From: Hoplostethus atlanticus
Taxonomy: Eukaryota > Chordata > Actinopteri > Trachichthyiformes > Trachichthyidae
Assembly: GCA_034670405.1 (NCBI GenBank)
Contig: JAXDDX010000013.1
Span: forward strand, 5,420,001 to 5,484,000
Direction: 5' to 3'
DNA: 64,000 nt
The notes under the pieces were generated by a model. The model was not told the DNA's origin and searched no databases. It was given only the letters and a program-made list of their open reading frames with translations. The translations under genes and the position numbers were made by a program. How positions within the stretch are numbered: the stretch's first letter is position 1; every line of letters starts with the position of its first letter. Positions 26,083-40,517 of the stretch are shown here, piece by piece.

Positions 26083-27816
26083 CATAAATTGTAGATTGGT
26101 GATCATAAGAGCAGCAGGCGTCAAACACACTTGACTGTCCTCGTCCAGCCGGTCAACCCGGTGCCGGTAGGTCGACCTGGCCACTAGTTGATGCTTGGCA
26201 TGGCAGGAGGAACGATGGGCACTTAAGACTTGGCAAAACCCCCAATTCCCTCTCTCTCTTTTCCAGCTGTCCGTCGCCCCGCTGCTACCCACTGTTCCAC
26301 TGGCCACCGCCACTCAGCGATTTGCCCTAAAACTCCATCACAGGGCTCAAACAAACACCCAGACCGAGACACTCACAACAATTACAGGCCTGTAAATGGA
26401 CGGCTGGCTGCATTTATGGCCGCGCGATAAACGTTGCTTGGATTTGCTAATGTTTATAGAGACTCGTATATTCATCCGCTCCAGACACCGAGCAGAGTCG
26501 TAGTGTACATGAAAACAATAGCGAGTGTCACAAAGATGGTTTTAATTATTAGTATTAGAATGGCTTTTCCTAGCTTGACACATAAGAGGACATGGGAAAG
26601 CTCTTAAAAGGCGTGCATTTCACTGTCCACAAACAAAGAAACCAAATTCAGGAGCTTATGTGTCTGCATGGAATCAAACAGCAGGATTCAGAGTACATAG
26701 TACGAATGGTGTATATCAGACAACAACAGCATATTGTGTGGGTGTCCTGCAGACTGTTCTGTCTGGACCAGGCTGTTCTTTCATCTGTCTTCTGTAGCTT
26801 GGGACAGTTGTCTCAGGGACTTAGGAAAGCTCTTAAAGAGCTTGTAGTTTTGCCATACTGTGCTGCACTATGAGAAGAGGAGTTCTCAAGTTCTCAAGGA
26901 GGAACGAGGCCAAGTCTGTTCAATTCCCTTGAAAGGGAACGGGTGTAGGTGTGGGAGCCACTCCATCAAAAGCAGAATCTCTCTCTTCTTTGTTCAAGTC
27001 CATCTGACTCGTCTCAACTCTCCCCTCCTACAGTTTTCCTCTCACTCGTCCCTCCGTTGCTTCTCTTTCTCCCTGTTTAAAAAGAGGCGACGTAATACTT
27101 TTCCCCCTCGGGATATAAGAACGGCTGACAGCCAGACCCGGAGGCTTAAAGTCTCTTGACGCTAAGTCGTGGAGGAAAACTCGCCAAACCTTCTCGTGCT
27201 GAGCAGGGGATGAGGTTTGAGATGTGTACTCACCATATGGAAATATGGAGGAACAGTTTTCATAGTGTCCGTTACAAGACAACCGCAAAACCAAGCACTA
27301 ACCGACCATTACCTTCCACACTGGCCATCATCCCTCAAAGATGACCACAGTGTACTCTGTGATCCGTTAGCTGTCAGTGTAATAATAACACGTTGATTGC
27401 CGCGGTGGAAGCAGGTGAATAGATGAGTGCGTGCGGTTACATCCATCAGTTTATACATCAGTTCATCTTCACCGGAGCTGAGAGAAGTGAAGTGCATTGC
27501 CTTGCCCTCCATCTTGTTAATCTATCTCTCACAACTTAAGAAGTAATTTATTTTACCTCACCCTGCCACTGCCCCTGTTCTCTTCTCTCTGCTATTAGCT
27601 CTGGCTGCCTAATAAGATAAAATCACAGAATATTCCAGATGTCCTTCAGAGACGGGATGAGCAGCAGGGATGGAGGCACTGTAGGCCTGGCAGTTCAGAA
27701 GGATTAACGCCAGAGGGAAAACAATGCTCTCTATACTCTGTAGCATGTGTCTGTGTTCTTGTTCCTTAATCCTTGTGAGCCAGTTTGAGTTTTAGACTTT
27801 CAAAGTCCTACTAATT

Positions 27817-28043
27817 GCCACAAGTAACACAAAGTACAACAATTTACCCCAAAGTGTAGCACAAAGTACCCCAAACTACCACAAAATGTACCACGATTTA
27901 CCCCGAAGCACACCACAAAGCACCACAAACTACAGCAAACTACCACAATGTACCCCAAACAACCACAAAGTACCCCAAACAACCACAAAGTACCATAATC
28001 TTCACCAAAGTGCACCACAAAGTACCACAAAATACCCCAAAGG
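27817..28043 (+). repeat. minisatellite of ~10-bp CCACAAAGTA/CCCCAAACTA units
   Basis: Imperfect tandem units CCACAAAGTA, CCCCAAACTA, CCACAATGTA and variants fill about 227 bp. It is followed by a short GGAAGTGGAAG duplication at 28043-28091. Long open frames on both strands here are by-products. Confidence 0.9.
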
Positions 28044-28917
28044 AAGTGGAAGTGGAAGATTTATCAGGAACAGGAAGTGGAAGATTTATTTGAGAATGGG
28101 CTGAGTCAGACATTTACATAGATACAGTAGAAGAGTTGTTGTGGTCGAATGAAAATCATCAGAAAAATCTCACACTGAATAAGCTATAATCAAAAACACA
28201 CAACGTTTCAGTCTAAAATGTCTAAAATCTATTAAATCAAAATGCTACGTTTTTGACCGATGCACAAAAGTTCCATATTGTGTAATCTGTCAACTAAATA
28301 TGATAATCCAATACATCAAAAATATTCAGCTTTTAACAAATAAAATCAAGAGACGTATCTGGAATGAATTGAATTGTATGTAATGAACAGTAGAATGCAG
28401 GTTCTTTGGGTTGTGCAGCCTAGGCTGCTATTCTTACCATTGATTTCTTAATGCATCCATGGAGGCCATTCTTCTTCTTACTCTCCAATTCACTCTCACA
28501 GGCATTAGGCACATGTAGCATTATAACCTGTAACATTGGCTTTACATAGACTCACAATGGAGACACGGGCGTTAGACTCATGTAGCATAGCATAGCATAG
28601 GTGTAGATGTAGATGTAGTGTACATGTAGCATTCACAGTGTTGGCTTAGAAAATGACCACTGTGCTACACCAAGACTACATTAGATTTATTATGGGGAGG
28701 ATATTGGAGGATATTGCCACTTTGAAAGTTTCTTCTTAGAAACATCTGACATTTGCATGTGAAAACGCCGCGGTACTGAATTTTGTGGGTAGGCGTTTAC
28801 GAGGCAGACGTCGGACATTTCAAAGTTGCGATATCCTCTAACGCGTTAATGCATGAGCATGTCAGTTGTAGCCGCTGCCGATGCTGCCGGATAGACGCTG
28901 CAGGTACTGGTTTTCTA

Positions 28918-29140
28918 GTACAGTGGCTCTCAAGTGTGCGCTATTGTCACCTGGGAGTCAGCAGTTTTTCATTCCAACCAATCACTACAGCAGCTGATTT
29001 CACCGGTTACTTCCTCCTCCCTGGCTGACGGTGTGTTAATCAGCTGAAATCAGCTGCTGCGGCGGTTTGGTTTGGAATGAAAAACCCACAGACTCTGCAG
29101 ACTTCGCTCACGATGGCACACGACTGAAAACCACTGCTCT
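28918..29140. repeat. hairpin-forming interspersed repeat
   Basis: Left arm GTTTTTCATTCCAACCAATC ... CAGCTGATTTCA pairs with right arm TGAAATCAGCTG ... GGTTTGGAATGAAAAAC. The outer sequence CAGTGGCTCTCAA also pairs loosely with TGAAAACCACTG. Arms total roughly 80-100 bp around a central loop near 29010-29038. The same palindrome is, from memory, common in teleost genomes; class unresolved. Confidence 0.7.
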
Positions 29141-31511
29141 GGGATAATGGCGGAAATCCAACTTCATACAGCAGACAGCATTTTAAATCGCAGTGTGTTT
29201 GTATGTGAGTCCCGTTCTCTTTCATCGGCCTACGGTCGAGGTAACATCATGCAGCGGGGATGACGGACAGATGACCGTCAGCACCCCCCTCCTTCACACC
29301 ACCTACCTGTGTATCTGAGAGGCTCTGTGTAGATTTACAGCTCCATTATTCAACCCTCATATCCAGAGGCCAACCTCCTACTCTGACTCAGCCTGACTTA
29401 ATGAGAGGCACTTGCCACTGTATTTCTCGCACCAGTTCTTTGTAGGCTATTAGCGCGCTGTGTGTTGATTTTTATGTCAACTTTTGATGGATTGGGTTGC
29501 AGTGCGTGCCTATCTCTAGATATTTGGCAGTGACATTATTGCAAGCAGACGGATTGTCAAGAGACCGATTCTGTTTTGTGATACTGCAAAATAGTCGCTT
29601 AGTGTTTTAGTTTCGTGTCTCGACAAATTTAAGCTGAGCAAAGGGAGGCGAAAGGGAGGAAGTAAAAGTAGCTGTGCGTTAACCAAAGCCATTCCAGGAC
29701 TTTATGCCGTATCAACACATCCTCTTCAGTGTCATTTCCTCTCTCTCTCTCTTCCCCTCTCTATCGCTACTTAAGCCTCTCGGCTCTCCACATCCCCTCT
29801 AAATGAGCGACATCTCATTTCCATGCCTCCAAGTGGAGTTATTAATGGCTAAGAGCTTCAAGTATCTCTCCTTCCTCCAACTCTTGGGCCGACTCTGCTG
29901 TCTCCTGTTCTGCTATGGAATCGCTCAAGCAGCTTTCCGGGGATTCGGGCCGGGGTGTCGTTCACACAACAATGACATGGCACCGGTCCTGGAAAGATTA
30001 AGAAAATCTTCCCTCGGAAAAAAATAAAAAATGCTGAGTCACACAAGTCTTGTTTTATCGCCGGCGGTGGAGAGGAGAGGCGTGTCAAGGGAAGCGCGAT
30101 GGCCATTAAGGCGGCGTCATGCAAAACGAACACTTTAATGATGCTCTGCAGCAGGCGCGCACTGATTGGCTGTCAGCGCCTCCACTCCATCTGCAGCATT
30201 CAGTCCTCTCTGAGCTTCACAGCCCTTGAGGGGAAGAAAATCATACAGAATATTACTATTCTAGAGGAATAAGCCATGCAGCTTGGCAGGGGAAGAAAAC
30301 TGCTTCCTGTGGTTTTTCTCAGTAGTTTTCTCCCTCTCTCTCTGCAGGATCTTCAGACTATTTGAGAATATATTTTGCAGTTACTGCTGAAATCATCCCT
30401 TTATCCTTTGATCTGAGGCCCTGACCTTGATTAAAGCTGTTAAAATAGCTTTAACTGTTTTAAATGATCAGTTGAAAGTGGTGGATAACGGTGTTAATGA
30501 TCATGATTCCAACACATTCATCATATTTCTATGGGGATGAGACCTTAGAGCATCGCTATCCCGTGATGTTTGTGTGCAATATCAGACGCACACTCCTCAG
30601 AGGTCCCGTCTCCTGTTGCCATGGAGACACTGACTGACAGCTGATAAGAGCGCGACGTTGTAGTAACGCTCCCATATGCCAGCCGTTCTTTCACGGCCCA
30701 TCCTCAGCACATGCCTCCCGGAGAGAGGTGATTGACAGCCGCTGGCTCCACCCTGGTGCTCTGGCGAGACCTGGAGACCCCTGGGTGTCATCCTGCCTCC
30801 CATCGTCCCAGAGTCCAGCCCTGATCAGTGGCTCCCCAGGGGACGATGTGTCTGATGTTGTCCAGGAGATGGCTCTCAGTGATAACCCTCTGTCCATCCA
30901 TCTATCTGCATGGCCCTGGAGGGATGCTCACACTGTTGCTGACTGACTCACCATGAAATCACCTATATGGCCTCCACCCTAAAGGAAACTATGCAGCTTC
31001 ACTATAGTGCCCACACAAGCCACAGGATGTGGTGGGAGGTCTATCTCAGCAAATAGCACATATGTTTACCAAGGACCTTAGACTCTGCCCTAGCTGCTGC
31101 CAGCCTATCCCCATCACATTCGATGTCTCTCTATGTCCCGCTATCTCACATAATTTGATTTTCCCACTCCATTGTTTTCTCCCCGGTGGCAGTTGACATG
31201 GGGTAATGAAATTAAGCTCCATTCCTCCCCCAGCGAGCTGTGGCTGCAGCCAGCCTCTGTGACAGGACCACAAGCTTACAGCAGTGAAACGTCAGCAAAT
31301 CTCGATCTCGCACAAAAAACGTTTCATCCGCCAACAGCCCTCAGCTCCCCTAAACCCCTTTCACCAACCCTCGTCAGAAACGCTCAGTCACTCTACGAGT
31401 CTGGACATGAACATTGGATTTGCGGCACTACAATTGCAGTCTATAGCGATCTCCTGAGAGTAACCATAGCCCTCTACGACAGGTTAATAGCAAAAATCTA
31501 CCCTTAACACT

Positions 31512-32024
31512 TTAAGGCTGTTAGAAATACAGCTATTGGCGATGTACCTTGCATTCCTGCGTCCATTTGCTAGTCTCAGGAAAGGTGGTGTTTAGTAGAT
31601 GATGTGATTATGGTGTCAGCCCTTCAAAATCAAAGAGTAAGCGCTTCTGTCTAGACTCGCCATTTTGCACCGATGTTCAACAATCAAACAGGGAGCAATC
31701 CATCGTAGAAGAGGCAAAGATACCCATTTCTCCACAGACGGTAGCCTCAATAGGAGCAATGAAGCCACAAGACATACTGCACTTTGAGTAAGGGGCGCAG
31801 GCACGATCGTAGATACGGCAGCAAGTTCATGCCCCTTCTCTGGGGGCTGTTAAAAGGTATTCTGGGACGAGTAGGAAATCACTAACTGAAGTAGAAGTAG
31901 TAGACAGGTTGAGGGACAGTAAATTACAACCCTTCATAACAAAATAACTCCTGGAACTCGCGTCGAACATCACAGATTGATGATATCTAACGGTGAAAAG
32001 TGTCTGAGGGTGGATTTTTCTCTC
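31512..32024 (+). mobile_element. TTAA-flanked MITE family, copy 3
   Basis: Begins at a TTAA with degenerate terminal repeat, then CAGCTATTGGCGATGTACCT and the internal blocks CGCCATTTTGCACCGATGTT, AAGTTCATGCCCCTTCTC, GGTATTCTGGGA and GATGATATCTAACGGTG shared with the copies at 42947 and 59737, ending TGAGGGTGGATTTTTCTCTC with the terminal CCTTTAA lost. No transposase. Open frames within it are accidental. Confidence 0.85.
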
Positions 32025-35000
32025 CACTCCCCATTTCTTACCACGGTGATCTTAGACTGCAAGCTGCAACGCGGGACAATTTCCTCTCCCTCTATCTGAC
32101 TGAGAACAAATTTCCACACAGGCACCAAAAAAGCCATTTCCTTTTTATGAAATAGCTTTTCATTGGCCCATTGGTCCTGGAGCAGCAAACGTAATTAAAA
32201 GGGAATTGCGGCGCGGGGGCTGAACAATAGAACCCATTAACCGCGAGACAATGGCAGACAGAGAACGGCCTGTCGCACGCTGATACAGTAAACAAATGAA
32301 CACAGCCATTATCCACAGTTATTCACGGCGGAGGATTCAATGTAAACCTTTGTGTGTGTCTTTGGGGATTTGTCTCGTTGCGATCGTCTCTGCCTCTTAT
32401 TCTGAAATGTTTTTTTTTTTTTTCATTTGTGCACTTAGGAAAGTTTATTGTTCTACTAAAACATTTGATTATTTCAGTGTTTTGTGAGCAGTTCCAGCTA
32501 GCCTGGTACCAGCCCTCCAAAGCGCCAACAATTACAGTCGGCATTCCTCAGTTTCGCTTGTTAACCGTGCCTGTTTTATTTGACATCTCTTGGCACCTGG
32601 TCTGGTAGTGTTCTCTTTGGAGGGCAGTTAGAACATGGGGCTGTTGATTGGATTATTCAATTTGTGGGCAGGGCCTTGCTGATGGCATAATCGAATACGC
32701 TTCGGTAAAAGCCTCATCTATCGGCTAGCCCCCAGTAGTGCAGGAATACAGCAGTAGAGACAGACGTATTGTTATGGTTGTGTCTCTCCTTGCAGTAAAG
32801 GAAAAGCTTGCAAGCACTGCAGCTCCTGTTTTATTCGAGAAGCCTACAAGCATGGCTGCAGAACGATAGGTGGGGGGCAGATGTTACATTCCCAGGCATA
32901 TAAATGTGCTGTTAATGATAAGAGTAACTCTTTTGAGGCAATGGACGAGGTCGGATTTGCGTCTAGCTTTCGATAAGAATCGTTACAGCTAAATAAAAAG
33001 TGAACCCACCAAACATGCAGGCTACTCTGTGAACTCGCTGCCCTGTGCTGTAGCAAACACCGCAGCCTAATGTGTTTTCTATTAAGAATCATTAAGACTG
33101 CATTATCAGTGTCGTCACGCTTGTCTCTTTCTCTCATTAGTACATATGTTTTTGCGGAGAAGCTCCAATGGAAAGCCAGCATCTTGAGAGAGTTTTGTAA
33201 GAGATTTTTCAATGTGACCATCGCCCCGGGTCCTGTAAAAAAACACAAGCCGATGTCAGTGTTCAAATAACGTAATCACCACCCTTGCTTTGATTGGTCA
33301 GAGACGACAGCACACCAGAACTTGCGCATCATTGGCTGGGGAGTGCAATCCAATCACCGCTTGCAGAGAAAGCAACTAGATTGACTTTTCCTCCAAAACC
33401 CCCAAAAATGCTAAATAAATAGGCGTGGTTGATGAAGTGAAACCAAGGAATGATAAATGTAAATGTTGGCCAGGCTGCAAAACAACAACTCCCATAAGTT
33501 TAATGCAAGGCTACGTATGTTACGATCATTGAATACAACAAGCAAAGTATTTTAATTGACAGTTGATCTCATTAGTGGAAATATATGGCATTTTGTTTTG
33601 TTTACTCCTATTTGACCTCATTCCCGATCTGTCAGAACAGCTGTCAGCCAGCTCTTCTGTGATGTTGAATTTTGACAACCTGAGGCCAGGTTTTTCATAA
33701 TGAACGAGCACGGACACTACGCATCCAGTTTTTAGGTTTGCAGTTTTATTATCTTACTGCTTTTACCGGGTTTTACTTAGAGTTATGTGCTGCTTTTTTC
33801 AGTACTTTTGAGGGGCAGACTGCAAGTCTATTCATAAGGACTTTTAGGACTTTTATTTTACGATCTCTCTCCCTGCTGACACGGACCGGCTTCCTGGCCA
33901 TTTCCACTGCTGAAAATAGCAGCTGGCTGGCTGGCTAGCAAACCAGCCCAATTAGCTTTCAACTTATATTCTCCCGACCTGGATTTTAACCATGAACATT
34001 ACTTCCCCCGGATGCCGGCCCGAAAAAGAAGCTTTGTTTGGGCTGCACACACACCGGGGGGAGCACCCCACCGGCCCGCCACCCTTGATGTCACTCCACT
34101 TTCCACCGGTTTCTGGTTCTCGAAAAACATTATGATGCAACTGCATACAGTCTTCCTGAGTTGCTCTTATCAAGACCATAACAAAACACTAGAAATAATT
34201 ATCCATGGTTTGATGAGAACAGAGAAAAGCAGAGCGGAAATGGAAGAAGAGCAAGCTAATTGTCTTTCACATACAGATGAAAGAATTGATGATGATGGAT
34301 TTTAATGCTGCTGTGAAGGTCGCCAGAGGAAACGATTTTTCTAATTCAATTATCACCAGTTATCATGATCCCAGAACTCCTTTGTACTGACGTGGATAGA
34401 ATCATTAATGCACCGGTGTCAAGTAACACCCCTCACTCTCCTTACGATTGTCGTTTCTGTCCTTTTTTAACAAGAAGGCGTCCATACCCAGCACCCAGAC
34501 CTTCATTAAGGCAAGCTGGGAGAATCTAGAGCGTCTCAATTAGTGGGGATGGGACCCTCTTCTCCGCTGCAGCCCCACTTTGTGATTTAGACTGATATTA
34601 GTATGAGTTTCAGTATGAAGCGTAATGTACATACTGTATACACATTTATGTGGTTTAGCTGCACCAAGGCTGCTAAGGTGTGCATGCTAATGATACATGA
34701 GCAGGTGTAGCCATCATCACCCCCAGCAGGATTGAGAGTAATTACCCATGTACACAGTTATTTCCCTTATGCTTCGCCAAGACACGCAACACCATCTTTT
34801 GACGCCGTTTGTCTACGACGTTGCTAACCACACACGTGACACTTGCAGTTGCATACATGTGTGTGTTTTTGTATGCTTGCCAAGAGGCTTTGAATATGAG
34901 CCTAACATGAGTATAACAAGCAGAACACGTCTCACCCCAAAAAACCTTCCAATTGATGTTCAAGTTCAAAACAAATCGGTGCATAAATGCATGCATAAAA

Positions 35001-35181
35001 TCCTTAAGTCAGCTGCGAGAACAAACGTATATCACCGTCTAGACAACAGAGCCGGTAATACGTTCATGCCTGTGAGTACGGTGGCAATCTAATTGTACAC
35101 AACTGTCCCGGTAAACAACATTCCCTCCAAGCCGTGAAGGAGCAATTACGTCTTCACACCGAGGGAGTATCTGAAAGGAGC

Positions 35182-35205
35182 TTTTTTTTTTTTTTTTTTT
35201 TTTTT
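35182..35205 (+). repeat. T24 homopolymer
   Basis: Uninterrupted T run; no adjacent retroposon body recognised on either side. Confidence 0.95.
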
Positions 35206-38200
35206 GCGTGCTTCTCAGGTGATGCAGCAGATTGAGACAATTCTCTTAGCCAGCTAGTTCAGCCAGCAACCTAAGGGCTGCCATCTTGGAAATTCATTGC
35301 TGAACTGGGTCTCAGTGAGTAACGGGTGGGGGCGATTGATTGTGGATACTTAGAGTCCATAAGCTTTTCCCGACAGCTTCTTCGGCATGGCAGTATTTTA
35401 TTTTGTCTTTGATAAACTACCCAATCAGCTGATTCTCCAGTTTATCTCTACCTCATTAACAGGTTGAAGCCCATACGTCAGACTACTCTGTGGCTGAACA
35501 GCATTGCCTTTTGGTCCTATTCTTGGCTACTTGTTAGTATGGCTTGCTATGACTCTGCGAAGATGAACCCCTACAAGGGTTTATGTGTTACGCAACGCTT
35601 GTTCCCATCTGTTATTGATCTTGTCCCCCTTTTCCCCACATACCCTCTTGCCATATAGTGAACATCGGATACAGATACAGTGAGCAGGAATGTTGAAACC
35701 ATACAGCCTTGTCACAGCGGTAGTCTGATATGTTAGTGCAACACAATGCCACAGAACATACGCCTTGGTAGTAATGAGCACCATGAAAGGGGCTCTGCCT
35801 CTCTCTCTGCCTCCTCTCCCAGACACACAGATGCGAAAACAGCGTCACACAGTGTATATTCATCGCTTAAGCTATTCAAACTCCATGGGGTGATTAAATG
35901 TAGTCAAATGCAATGGCATGGATGGCATGCGGCAGCTCCCAGTCTCAGCCAGCAAAAGAAATTGGACTATAAGCAAGGAGATACAGTATCTATCCCTGGG
36001 CCCAGACAGGCTGACAGCTGGATAGACGCGCATCAAGCTGCGCATTAAAGTTTAAACAGAGCTTTCAGTGGACTATCCAAATCAAAACTGACACCTGTAA
36101 ACAGGAGCTAACCTGCATGCAGCACACAAATATAACAGGTAAGCTATTTTATTAGTCACAGGATAGCATTGCTGTGGTAGCAGGGCGAGGACTGGGCGCT
36201 GGCAGGACAATGAGGTGGACCTGCACCCAGTCAACCCTGTCTATGTGTGTGTGTTTCAGTGGGTGTTGTTAGACAAGCCACTGACTATATGCTGAAATCA
36301 CCATCAGAGCTGAGAGCTGACCCGGAAAAGGGGTATAGACTGATAGACTTTCCCTGGGACAATGGAGTCTCTGCTGGGATCTGAGACATCTGAGACCCGG
36401 CTCAACCTGCAGCCGTAATAGCAAGCCCTGCATGAAACGGTGCACCGGCTCTCCTGAGGAGTCTACTGTCAAAACCCACAGCGTCCTCCAACATCCTCGC
36501 TGGCCTCCTGCTTGCCTCATGTCAACCGACTGAAGATGACACCAGCAGACATCAGCATCTTCTGCAATGGCGTATTGGCGGCGAGCCCTTAGGCGTATTC
36601 CCCCTGCTCAACAGGGAGGTGCAGCTTGTAGCTCAGAGTCTGCCTGCATCCTCACAGACCATCACAGTACCATCAGGTCCTTGACTCCAGCTCATACTGA
36701 CACCTGAAAGACACCCATGCTGGTTCCAAGGGATTGCCTATGAGTAAATGCTCCAAACAAACCCTAACAGAATGTCCAATTACCTGTCAGTTCATGTGCA
36801 AGGATAGCAAATTGGGGTACTCCACAGGGTTTTTGTCTTTTGAGCTAACCTAGGAAAGGTCCAAGCAGTAGCAAAGGAATTCAATGCATTTTGAACCTGC
36901 AAGCAAAACTCCATTCACAGGGCCCAGATGCTACGGGAGAATTTGTTCCCGTTTAACAGAAGAACCAAAATGAAAAGAATTTGCAGCATGATTAAAAAAA
37001 AAAAGTGCTTGCATTATTCCCACTTGCAGCACTGAGTGGTATTGTGCCAAAGTAAATGAAGTCAGGCGGACCAGCAGCTCATCTCCAGTGTCCTCCCATT
37101 CAGAGATGGGTTTGAGAGGCTACACTAGCACAGCTTGATTTGTATATGAATAGCACAACGGGTGTTGCAGGTGCTTCATTTCTAATGACATCCACCGGAT
37201 AGTTAATTGCCTAATAAATATCGGTGCGGTTGCGATTATATGTTGAGAATAATTGGATGTAGCTCAGCGTATTTATCCGCAGACTTTGTGTCAGCACATA
37301 ATTTGGCCAAAGAAAGTGAATTTAGTTAAAGTCCTCCGCTGGCTCGCCTCCCGGTCGTTGACTGACAGCCCTAGTCGGTCCGCCCGTCATTCTCTCTTTC
37401 CTCCTCGTCTGTTAAAGTCTGTCTTCGTGTCAGAGAAGTGCTGACATCAGTCCCTATGACTCTTCACAATGGCGCCTTTCCATTTCTTCCGTCTACCTGC
37501 AGCCAGCCACAGTGGATACGTACTGTATTTCATGCAGGAATACGCCTTCATCGGTTTAACTGGGGTGATTGGAAAAGCTGAGACAGGGAACTATCTCATG
37601 AATGCATTGTATGAAAACATCAAACTGGTTCACATTGAATTCATTTCCTCTCTCTCTGTGTTTGTATTTGCACTCAACGTTCCCTGTTACTTTTCTCCGT
37701 CAGCCTTTGCTGCCGGCAGGATAGGATGGTAAGTGTGATGCTGCACAGAGAGAAGGGTATTATTCGCCTAGCGGGATCACGGTACATTGTACCCAGGGGG
37801 CAGTGCTTCTGCGCCATGAAGGTTTTCGCTCCACATTTGTCTTGTTCAGGGTGTAAACTCAGAGTCCTGCAGCGACCGGCAGGATCTGGCAGCTCCTCAC
37901 TGCAAACACAACGAGAGCTGATCTGGCAGAAGCTCCCGTCAGGATGCAGATTGAAGAGTACAAATGTCGCACAAACTAGCACAGCAACTCACCCTGACTT
38001 ATATCGTATATATAGTATATAATAATGAGAGGGATATGGGAATCTGAAGAAAGCAGATATGTGAATTCAGAGCAAATATACACCATGTGTGGAGAAGAGA
38101 CGCCAATAGTAGACAGGAAAGACTCAGTGAGTATGGATGCTCAGCTGGATGGATCACGATTTCCTCGACAGTGTCACTGATAGACAGCTTCCGCGGAGTT

Positions 38201-38615
38201 GGCACCGACGCTCCGTCGCGGAGGTCAGGGGTTACCACGGTTACAGCGGGTGAGTGACAGGCCTCCTGACAGGAAGTTCCACATGAGCTCCTTCCTCTCG
38301 GAGACGTGGACAAACACCAGCATCCCCCATCTGTCAAAAACAGCTTTGCTTGCAGGATGAAGTCAGTTAGCTCGACAAACGTTTCGTAAACCTCACAGCA
38401 GACCTTTTAAAATTACAACTTTTTTAAATTTTAGTTTTCTCTTTTATTTCAAAGAGCTTGTTTCCACGTCTTTCTTAAGATGCTGTCGTCAACATGACAC
38501 ACCCGCAGCACTGTGAAGGATTCATCCACTGAGGCTGCAAAGTCCTGTCAATCTGTTTGTAGTCATACGCAACTAGGGATGGGCGGATTGATACTAAAAT
38601 ATTGATACTTCTGAT

Positions 38616-38618
<3 letters not shown>

Positions 38619-38684
<66 letters not shown>
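38619..38684 (+). repeat. (GA)n microsatellite
   Basis: About 33 uninterrupted GA units, polypurine on the tmem178b sense strand. Confidence 0.98.
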
Positions 38685-38686
<2 letters not shown>

Positions 38687-40500
38687 AATCCAGCGGGTCA
38701 ATGGTTTGTTATTCAAAATTGTCCTGTGTTTTACTGTTAGTGTGATTAAATAGAAAAGCTGTTTGGAAAATCATTTGTTAATAATTCAAAGGTTTCCATC
38801 TGTATTCATCATTTTTTCCTCATGAAGAAATGTCCCTGCTGCTTGCAAGTATATAAGCAGCTTTTTAAAAACAAAAAGTATCAACATTGGCCATCCTAGC
38901 CTTGGCATTACATGGTATCAGTCTGTGGCGTCATCACTCTTTTCAACAAAATCTATTTCTTTGTTTAGTTTATGTAAGACCCCACCCCGCCTCTATGGAA
39001 AATCACACTATCCACCTAGATAGTGAAAGATTTTGGTCATGGTTAAATAAGAAAAACCTTCACAGAAACCTCCTTCGCAGTCTCCGCCCCCCCGACCTCC
39101 ACGCTCTTACTTTCCACCACGCCATTTCAGCATCTGCCTGTTTCTAGTCGCGTCTCCTCCACCCAATCCTACCACGGCGGAGAAACGCTTCTCCCTCGCT
39201 TTTCACGCGTTACTTGCATTGTAAGATATCGTGCTCGTTTCATGTCACGAGATCCAGGCTGGTTGTACAAATACTAGTTTTACCGATGGTTTACGCAGCT
39301 GTTTCACAAGCAGAACACGTTAATAAAAAATGTTTTTTAAAAAGATGACATGGACCACGCCCGCGGATGTTTGTCTCACACTGTTCTCCATTTTTTGCTC
39401 TCGGGGTCCAAATAGTTTGACCTTTCTCCCCCTCGACACATGGTCTCCTTTACCAAGCCCTGACCTCTGTGCCAACCCCTGAGTGACACAGCGGGTCGCC
39501 CGTGACATTAAAAAGCCCTCCTCTTCCTCCTCCTCCTCTTCCTCAAGATCTTTCTCCTTCTCCCTGCAGCCAGTAGGCCTCTTTTGCAGCCGCTGTCGTT
39601 GTCATTAACCTCCTGCAGTGAAAATCCTGTCCTGATGGCATGTAGCAGAACCGGGCCCCTGTTTTTTTTTCATGGTTTATCCTCCTCCTTTTCGTTTGCC
39701 CTCTGCACCTCCAGTGTCCTCTGTACGACGGGGGCCTCGTTTCTAAACACGTACTTGGGTTTTAATATTTAATAAGGGGCATTAAATAATCTATGACTTT
39801 TATCGACCTTTAAGGAATTGCAACAACATGGGCAGGTTTCTGGCACAGCTTACAGTGGGCCGTAATTGGCACAAATGATAAAGTCACATTTTTACAATGT
39901 GGAGGAGTAAGCGAGCTAATTAGAGCAGAGATCCAACAGAAACCTAGTGAAGAGATAATGCACCACCATGCAAAACACTGGAACAAAAACACTGCTTTGT
40001 CATTTGCTTAATTTGGCTTGAGAATGAGGCTTTTTAGCCGTTGTAGCATTGAGTCATTTGTATTGATTAATAGCCCTATCAACCCTATCAACCCTATAGC
40101 CCTATCAACCCCCCACACAGATATATTATGGTCATTTTGTGTTATAGGGCAGAAAAACAAATCATACTTATTTCACCTTTAAGATCATTTTTCAACTTGT
40201 GCTTCCACCTGAGTCATATAAATATCTGAGACGGTGCAAAGCATGCAAGTTTAAAGTGGCGATTTGATCTTAAAATGATTCATCTTAAAATGTTAAAACA
40301 TACAAGTTAAGCAACTTGGATGCGGATTAAAGGGAAACACCGCTCACTTTCATACATTATCCATTAACACTTGTGAACACGATCAGCTCTCTCCCAAAGC
40401 TCGAGACAGACAACCGAGGCTCTAATCCTCCCAGACGTAAAATGGGTTTCTAAACCAGAAAATATACCAACATCCAAAAAAAAAAGCCGTCGGCTGTCAG

Positions 40501-40517
40501 CCCCCCCCCCCCCCCCC
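40501..40517 (+). repeat. poly-C run (17)
   Basis: C homopolymer in intron 2. Confidence 0.95.

Noticed and set aside
27817..28043. CRISPR-like array of short repeats
   Set aside because: Contiguous degenerate tandem units with no unique spacers, in a vertebrate intron.
32844..33266. 140-residue minus-strand frame
   Set aside because: No similarity to anything I recognise, no bounded exon signals; likely chance.
40070..40112. Interstitial telomere-like repeat (CCCTATCAA)
   Set aside because: The unit is not CCCTAA and there are only a few irregular copies.
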